Assembly (NCBI GenBank): GCA_902470925.1 | Contig: CABRIF010000047.1 | Span: forward strand, 1-17,379 | Direction of reading: 5' to 3' | Source of the DNA: an uncultured Collinsella sp. | Lineage (GTDB): Bacteria; Actinomycetota; Coriobacteriia; Coriobacteriales; Coriobacteriaceae | DNA: 17,379 bases | Part shown: in pieces, positions 12,386 through 17,379 of the stretch | How positions within the stretch are numbered: the first letter of the stretch is position 1 | Layout of the letters: each line of letters starts with the position of its first letter | The notes under the pieces: model-generated | The model's input: only the letters and a program-made list of their open reading frames with translations | Told to the model about the DNA's origin: nothing | The model's database searches: none | Position numbers and translations under genes: made by a program

Positions 12386-15300
12386 TTACTTCTCGAACCA
12401 GACCACCTGCGGCTGCGCCGGATCGGACGCGTCGGGCTGCTCCACGCGGACGAATGCGATCCGCACCTGCGCATAGCCGGCCCGATGCAGCACGTCGGCG
12501 TACACCGTGGCCTGCAGGTCGTGCTTCTCGCGCAGCTGCTCGGGCGTCTCCTCGGCGCTGCCGCCGGTCTTGTAGTCGATCACGAGCGCCTGCGACCTAT
12601 CGGCAGGATCGGTGCACAGCAGATCGATCGCACCCTGCGCGAAGGCGCCGAACCGCTCGGCGAGGCACTCGGCCCCGCGGCTGAAGAACGGCACCTCCGC
12701 GCGCACCTGCGGCCATGCGAGCGCCTGTGCGCGCACCTCTGAGGCCTCCCAGCGCGCAAGCGACGTCACCAGGCGCTCACGCTGCTCGGACGTGCACCCC
12801 CACTGGCGCGACAGCGCATCGATGCGCGCGGCGGGCACCTCGTCGGCACCCATCTCCACCAGCCACTGAGCCGCCGCATGGAAGGCCGAGCCCAGCGCCA
12901 CCGGATCGGCATCCGGGCGGGGCACGGCAGGGACGGCAGCACGAGACGCCTCGGCGCCGGCTGCAGACCCTGCGGCCCCTGCATCTTCCGACGGCACCTG
13001 CCGCACGCCGGCCGCATCCTCGCCGGTCCCGCGAGCGTTGGGGGCTTCGGACGCGGCGAACGAATCGACCCCGTCCCCAAAATTGCCGGGCGCGGCAGCA
13101 GGCGTGCCCGCTCGGTCATCCGCCTCGGCATGCAGCCGTGCGGCCACCGAGGAGTAGCTGTACGCGTCGCGCGGCGAGGCGGGGGCCATGCGAACGAGCC
13201 AGTCGAGCCCATCGGTGTACACCAGGGTGAAGTGGTCGGGCTCCGGTGAGGCGGGGCCGGGCGCCGCTGCCGCCGGGTCGTCCTCCACGGCGGGTACGGT
13301 GCACGTATAGGACACGCCGTCATAGGTGAAGTCGTCGAGCGCCAGCAGTTCAAAATCCCCCGCCTGCGCACCGTCGAAGGCGAGCCGGTCGGCGTCGAGC
13401 GAGGTGCCTCCCAAGATGAGCTCGAGCACACGCCCGGTAAGATCGCGCTCGGCGTTGAACTTCACCTCGTGCGCGCGTGAGTTCGCCGCCCAGGAGGCGT
13501 CCATGGCAAGGATCAGCACCTCACGGGCGCGCGTCATGGCCACGTACAGCAGGCGTGCACGCTCCTCCAGGTCCTTGCGCGCCGATTCGTCCCGCGCGCC
13601 GACGAAACGCTCGGCGATAGAGCCGGTGGCGCACACATCATCCATGAGCTCCGCCGGCAGCCAGGGCTTGGAGCCGCTATACAGATCGCGGAAGCGCTTC
13701 CGCACCGCGTCGGCCGTATGGAAGGAGCCGTCCGCGGCGCGCACGGCCGGGAAGCGATCGGGCAGCGCCACCGCGTCGAGCCCCGCCTCCGCGCGTTGCA
13801 GCTGCATCAGGTCGGCATTCGGGCGGGCGCCGAAGCAATCGGCCACGGCCACGACGGGGAACTCCAAGCCCTTCGACGCATGCACCGTCATGATGCGCAC
13901 CGCCGACCCCGCCCCCTCGTTCAGGGCGCCAGGAGCCTCCTTGCCGGCCAGAAAACCATCGAACGCCTCGGCCGTCTGACGCGGCGCGCGTCCGCAGGCG
14001 CGCTCGGCCGCCTCGAGGGCGTCGAGGGCCTTGAGCACGTTTGCCGCCGCAGCGCGACCTTCGGCCCCGCGAGCCACCAGGCGCACCAGCCAGCCGCTTT
14101 CGCGCACCACCTCGCGCGCGGTGGCCGCCATGCCGTCCGCAGCCACCCGACGCCAAGCGAGGCGCAGCACCCGACGGGCGCACGCCAGCAACGGCAGCTC
14201 GCCGAAACCGGGGGCGTCGTCGTCGGACCAGATGCCGGCGTCCAGGTTGCGCCGACGCGTCGAGCCGGTTTCCGGGTCCCATGCCGTTGCCACGGCGAGC
14301 AGCTCCTGAGCCCCCAGCGCGAACATCGGCGAGGTGAGCAGCGGCAGCAGGCCCTCGGAGCCGTCGAGCGGATTGGCGAGCGCGCGGGCGAGCGCGCGAA
14401 CCGTACGCGCCTCGACCGTTGCCGAGAACACCGAGCCCCCGGCGATCACGCAGTCGAGCCCCTGCACACGGAAGGCGTCGGCATAGGCGTCCGCGTGCAC
14501 AAGCGTGCCCAGCAGCAGCACCATCCCCCCTACCGGCTGGCCGGCATCGGCCAGCGCGCGGAACCGCTGGGCGATCGCGGCCGCCTTGGCCTCGCGGCAG
14601 GCCTGGCTGCCCGCGCCGACGGCGAGCACCGCCTGCCTGCGGGAGGCACCCGGCACCTTGAGGCCGTCGGCGCGCGTGTCGCTCGGTTCGAGGTCGAGGA
14701 AGTCGGGCATGAGGCCGCCGCGTCCCTCGCGGCCGTCGAACACGCGCGCCACGTACGCCAGGATCTCGGCATGGCTGCGGAAGTTGCGGACTAGCTTCAC
14801 CAGGCGGCCAGCAGGAGCGGCCTCGGCTTGCCGCGCTGCCGCACCGGCGCACGGGGCCGCATCGGCGGGCGCGCCGGGCTGCCCCGCAGCGCCCGGCGCC
14901 GTCGCAGCCGTCTCTCCCGTGATCGGCACCCCCGCAGCCGACGCAGCAGGCTCCCCGGGCGCGCCCAGAGCCGCAGCCGCCTGCGCCTCGATACGCCGCT
15001 GCTGGCGGCGGAACACCTCGACGTCGGCTCCGCGGAACCGATAGATGGACTGCTGGGCATCGCCCACCGTGCACAGCGCGCGGCCGCCCGCGCCGGTGAG
15101 GTAGCCGATCAAATCGACCTGCTGCTGATCGGTATCTTGGAACTCGTCAATCATAACCAGGCTGAACCGGCCCTCGAACGCGCGGCGCAGGCTCTCGTGG
15201 TCGCGGAACGCCTCGAACGCCAGGCGCAGCAGGTCGTTGTTGTCCAGCAGGCAGCGCTCGGCCTTCAAGCGGCGGAACTCACGCTCAACCTGATGCGCCA

Positions 15301-16204
15301 GGTCCATCAGCTCGTCGAGCGCCGGCGCGCCGACCGCCACGGCGGCGTTCAGAAACGCATCGGCGAACTCGGCCTTGAGCAGCGCGACCTGCTCTTTGAC
15401 CTTGCCCGCCGCGCGCGGGACGCCGCACGACATCATGCAGCGCGCCAGGGCGCGCATGTCGCGCGGGCCGTCCTCGAACGCATCGAGTGCCTCCATCGCC
15501 GTGCGCGCGATCTCGACCTGCGTGGCGGTGCCCGAAAGCAGCGCGCGGTAGGCGTCGCGCAGCGCCGAGAAATCCACCGCGCCGCGCGCCATATGCACAT
15601 CGCTCATGCCGCCAGGCAGCGCACAGGCGCGCTCGAGCACCTTGGATACCAGGTCGTGCACGCTGGACGCCCCGCCAGAGCCGAAGCCACCCGCGTCGGA
15701 CTGCAGACGGTACCACTCCAGCAGCGCCGCATACGGCCGCGTGCGTGCGCCCGCCTCGTCCAGGCCGGCAGCCGCGCGCGCGAGCACGTGGTCGATCGCC
15801 TGCTGGCGCAGCTCGTCGGCCTCGAGCTCGGAGGCGACCGCGAACTCGGGGTCGATCCCGAGCTCGAGGGCGTTGGCGCGCAAGATCCGCGAGCACATGC
15901 CATGGATGGTCGAGATCCAGGCGTCGTCGACCGTCAGGGCCTCCTCGTCCATGCCCGCCTCGATCAGCGCCGCGCGCACGCGCTCGCGGATCTCGGCGGC
16001 GGCGTCGGTGGTGAAGGTGATGGCGAGGACCTGGTCGAGGTGCTCGATGAAGGGACCCGACTCGGGCGAGAGCGCCCACAGGATACGGCGCGTCAGGGTG
16101 AAGGTCTTGCCCGACCCGGCACCGGCCGAGACGAACAGCGGGCGGTCGAGTGTGGTTGCGACCTCGCGCTGCTGGGGCATGAGGGTGGAAAGGTCGATGG
16201 CCAT
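12386..16204 (-). CDS. addA: AddA-type ATP-dependent helicase/nuclease
   Basis: The large subunit of the AddAB double-strand-break resection complex, 1272 residues. UvrD-like helicase motifs in order: Walker A SAGAGSGKTFTL (26-37), Ia ITFTTDAAAEIRERV (62-76), II MIDEFQDTD (351-359), III GDAQQSIYRFRG (381-392), IV VRNFRSH (472-478), V IMTVHASKGLEFPV (771-784), VI LLYVAMTRARE (885-895). The C-terminal RecB-family nuclease has His1109 in GSAFH, Asp1194 in GAIDL, Asp1210 and Lys1212 in VIDYK, and QATVYA (1231-1236). Two Ala/Gly/Pro-rich low-complexity segments interrupt it, at about 404-467 and 1026-1100. The start at 16204 is 7 bp past the addB stop; AAGGGA is 14 nt away, so reinitiation after addB is likely. 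The frame continues upstream to 16582 only as an overlap with addB. Confidence 0.9.
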   Translation of the reverse strand: MAIDLSTLMPQQREVATTLDRPLFVSAGAGSGKTFTLTRRILWALSPESGPFIEHLDQVLAITFTTDAAAEIRERVRAALIEAGMDEEALTVDDAWISTIHGMCSRILRANALELGIDPEFAVASELEADELRQQAIDHVLARAAAGLDEAGARTRPYAALLEWYRLQSDAGGFGSGGASSVHDLVSKVLERACALPGGMSDVHMARGAVDFSALRDAYRALLSGTATQVEIARTAMEALDAFEDGPRDMRALARCMMSCGVPRAAGKVKEQVALLKAEFADAFLNAAVAVGAPALDELMDLAHQVEREFRRLKAERCLLDNNDLLRLAFEAFRDHESLRRAFEGRFSLVMIDEFQDTDQQQVDLIGYLTGAGGRALCTVGDAQQSIYRFRGADVEVFRRQQRRIEAQAAAALGAPGEPAASAAGVPITGETAATAPGAAGQPGAPADAAPCAGAAARQAEAAPAGRLVKLVRNFRSHAEILAYVARVFDGREGRGGLMPDFLDLEPSDTRADGLKVPGASRRQAVLAVGAGSQACREAKAAAIAQRFRALADAGQPVGGMVLLLGTLVHADAYADAFRVQGLDCVIAGGSVFSATVEARTVRALARALANPLDGSEGLLPLLTSPMFALGAQELLAVATAWDPETGSTRRRNLDAGIWSDDDAPGFGELPLLACARRVLRLAWRRVAADGMAATAREVVRESGWLVRLVARGAEGRAAAANVLKALDALEAAERACGRAPRQTAEAFDGFLAGKEAPGALNEGAGSAVRIMTVHASKGLEFPVVAVADCFGARPNADLMQLQRAEAGLDAVALPDRFPAVRAADGSFHTADAVRKRFRDLYSGSKPWLPAELMDDVCATGSIAERFVGARDESARKDLEERARLLYVAMTRAREVLILAMDASWAANSRAHEVKFNAERDLTGRVLELILGGTSLDADRLAFDGAQAGDFELLALDDFTYDGVSYTCTVPAVEDDPAAAAPGPASPEPDHFTLVYTDGLDWLVRMAPASPRDAYSYSSVAARLHAEADDRAGTPAAAPGNFGDGVDSFAASEAPNARGTGEDAAGVRQVPSEDAGAAGSAAGAEASRAAVPAVPRPDADPVALGSAFHAAAQWLVEMGADEVPAARIDALSRQWGCTSEQRERLVTSLARWEASEVRAQALAWPQVRAEVPFFSRGAECLAERFGAFAQGAIDLLCTDPADRSQALVIDYKTGGSAEETPEQLREKHDLQATVYADVLHRAGYAQVRIAFVRVEQPDASDPAQPQVVWFEK

Positions 16205-16211
16205 AGAGCAG

Positions 16212-17331
16212 CTACGCATCCCTTCTGGTGAAGCCGAGCGAATGGTTGAACGAGCAGCGCGAGCGCGGCGTTGCAGCGGCGGCGACATCGCCGGCGGCGA
16301 GCCGGGAGAGCCGCTCGCCCACGCGCGCCTCCACCGTATCGAGCAGCTCCTCGAACGAGCAGGTCCCGCCGCGTTCCTCGTCGGGAAAGCCGCTCTTGAG
16401 CCCCGGGACGCGCCCGTCGCCGGGCTCGACCTGGGCAAGCTCAGCCGCAACCGCACCGCACATGGCCGGAGCGGAGGTCTTGGTGGTGAAGTAAAGGGCG
16501 CCGCGCACGTCGAGGCCGAGCGTGCGGCGCAAGGCTTGGGCGTAGATGAGCGTCTGCGTGTGCTCGGGCAGCCAGGCCTCATCGGCTAGCGGAGCGGCGG
16601 CGTCCTTCTTGGCGGGCACCGTTGGGTCGGCCAGGCGGAACTGGCGCGCATCGGCGCGGTGCTTGTAGTCGATCACCACCGCACGGCCCTCGGCGTCCAC
16701 GTCCACGCGGTCGATGCGGCCGCCGAGCGGCCAGCCCGCGTAGGTGACACCCAGCCCGTCAAAGGAATACTCAAGGTATTCGGGGGCGAAGGGGGCAAGC
16801 GCCGGAGCCTCGTAGCGCACAGCCGCCTCGACCTGCCGGTAGATGTCTTCGACCTGGAGCGCCTCGAGCGTGGAATGGGGCACGAGCGGGGCGGAGGAAT
16901 CGGTTTTTCCCCGGGCGTGCTCGGCGCGGACCTCGTCGAACACCGGACGCAGCAGCTCAAGTGCGTGCTCCAGATTCTCCTCGGTCACACGGCGCAAGCC
17001 GCACGCGCGCACCTGCTCATGGAAGCGCTCCATGACATCGTGCACGAAGTTGCCCTTCTCCATATTCCCGAACCCGGCGTCGAGCGACTGCGGGCGGATG
17101 CGCGACGAGACGAACCAGCACAGGGGGCACTCGGCGTAGCTCTCGATCTGGGAAGCGGAGAAGCGCCGGGGAGCGGCGGGGGCATCCGCGTGCTCCGGAT
17201 CGCCCGCGCGCAGGACGAGATGGGCCGCCGCCTCCTCGGACAGCAGCTGCGGAGGCAGGCATACGACGGTCTCGGTGGCAGGCGCGGGAGCGCCGGGCGT
17301 GAAATCCCCCACGATATCGTCCTCGCCCACC
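16212..17331 (-). CDS. addB: AddB-type helicase-nuclease subunit, C-terminal fragment
   Basis: Only the last 372 residues are present; the 5' part lies beyond the contig end at the adapter. It carries a RecB-family PD-(D/E)xK nuclease: the entry motif SASQIESYAECP (fragment residues 58-69), GNFVH (93-97), Asp207 in GGRIDR, Asp221 and Lys223 in VIDYK, and the Q-x3-Y motif QTLIY (259-263). The upstream gene order and 7-bp gap to addA support AddB, which nicks the opposite strand and carries the Chi-recognition part in well-studied systems. Canonical AddB has four cysteines for a [4Fe-4S] cluster (one before and three after the nuclease core). Here Cys68 is present, but the C-terminal trio is reduced to Cys359 in RSRCSFNHSLGF. 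The identity AddB versus another PD-(D/E)xK protein cannot be settled without the N-terminus. Confidence 0.78.
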
Positions 17332-17379
17332 CTGTCTCTTATACACATCTGACGCTGCCGACGATACTCCTTGTGTAGA
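17332..17379 (-). other. Nextera P5-side sequencing adapter (artefact)
   Basis: Not biological. Positions 17332-17350 are the Tn5 mosaic end CTGTCTCTTATACACATCT, 17351-17364 (GACGCTGCCGACGA) are the read-1 adapter, 17365-17372 (TACTCCTT) match the reverse complement of i5 index 507, and 17373-17379 start the P5 sequence. The addB reading frame runs into it as MCIRDR, which should be removed. Confidence 0.98.

Noticed and set aside
16205..16582. N-terminal extension of AddA by 126 residues
   Set aside because: The extension overlaps the addB nuclease domain in another frame, is low-complexity, and lies before the normal AddA N-terminus just ahead of Walker A.
47..17331. CRISPR array, insertion sequence, prophage or defence island
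   Set aside because: I found no regularly spaced repeats, transposase or integrase motifs, or phage genes. AddAB, RuvABC and DnaE are core functions in their usual form.

Overview
This is an assembled contig from a high-G+C anaerobe. It carries Illumina Nextera adapter sequence at both ends, so the biological insert is about 47-17331. High G+C (roughly two thirds by eye), a DnaE1-type polymerase with a complete PHP metal site, a SOS box of the GAAC-N4-GTTC type, a tight ruvC-ruvA-ruvB operon, formate-tetrahydrofolate ligase with FolD, and a superoxide reductase together suggest an anaerobic actinobacterium. My best guess is Coriobacteriia (Collinsella or a relative). That is an inference from gene content; no 16S rRNA or other taxonomic marker is present.

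Layout. A small cold-shock protein gene (129-356, + strand) faces everything else. A strong hairpin terminator (376-403) separates it from the minus-strand genes. On the minus strand, in transcription order from the right end, lie: addB (C-terminal part only, cut by the contig end) and addA, 7 bp apart; a 498-bp GC-rich spacer holding the dnaE leader; dnaE; a small superoxide reductase; a NAD-synthetase-like protein whose active sites look dismantled; ruvC-ruvA-ruvB, overlapping by 4 bp at each junction, behind a near-perfect LexA box; then fhs and folD.

How the genes fit together. AddAB (double-strand break resection), RuvABC (Holliday junction migration and resolution) and DnaE (replicative polymerase, probably self-proofreading through its PHP domain) make this a replication and recombinational-repair neighbourhood, with RuvCAB under predicted SOS control. 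Fhs and FolD run one-carbon entry from formate to methylene-tetrahydrofolate. The superoxide reductase fits oxidative-stress defence in an anaerobe.

Most of the window is housekeeping; I see no CRISPR array, insertion sequence, prophage gene, tRNA or rRNA. The least ordinary item is the 652-residue NadE-like protein at 5526-7484. It keeps the two-domain fold landmarks of glutamine-dependent NAD synthetase but lacks the Glu-Lys-Cys amidase triad and the SGGxDS pyrophosphatase loop, and it adds a helical tail of about 100 residues. Other points worth a look are an AddB nuclease missing Fe-S cluster cysteines, a superoxide reductase whose N-terminal iron site has lost all its cysteines, a DnaE with a PHP insertion and altered fingers motif, and paired operator-like repeats upstream of dnaE.
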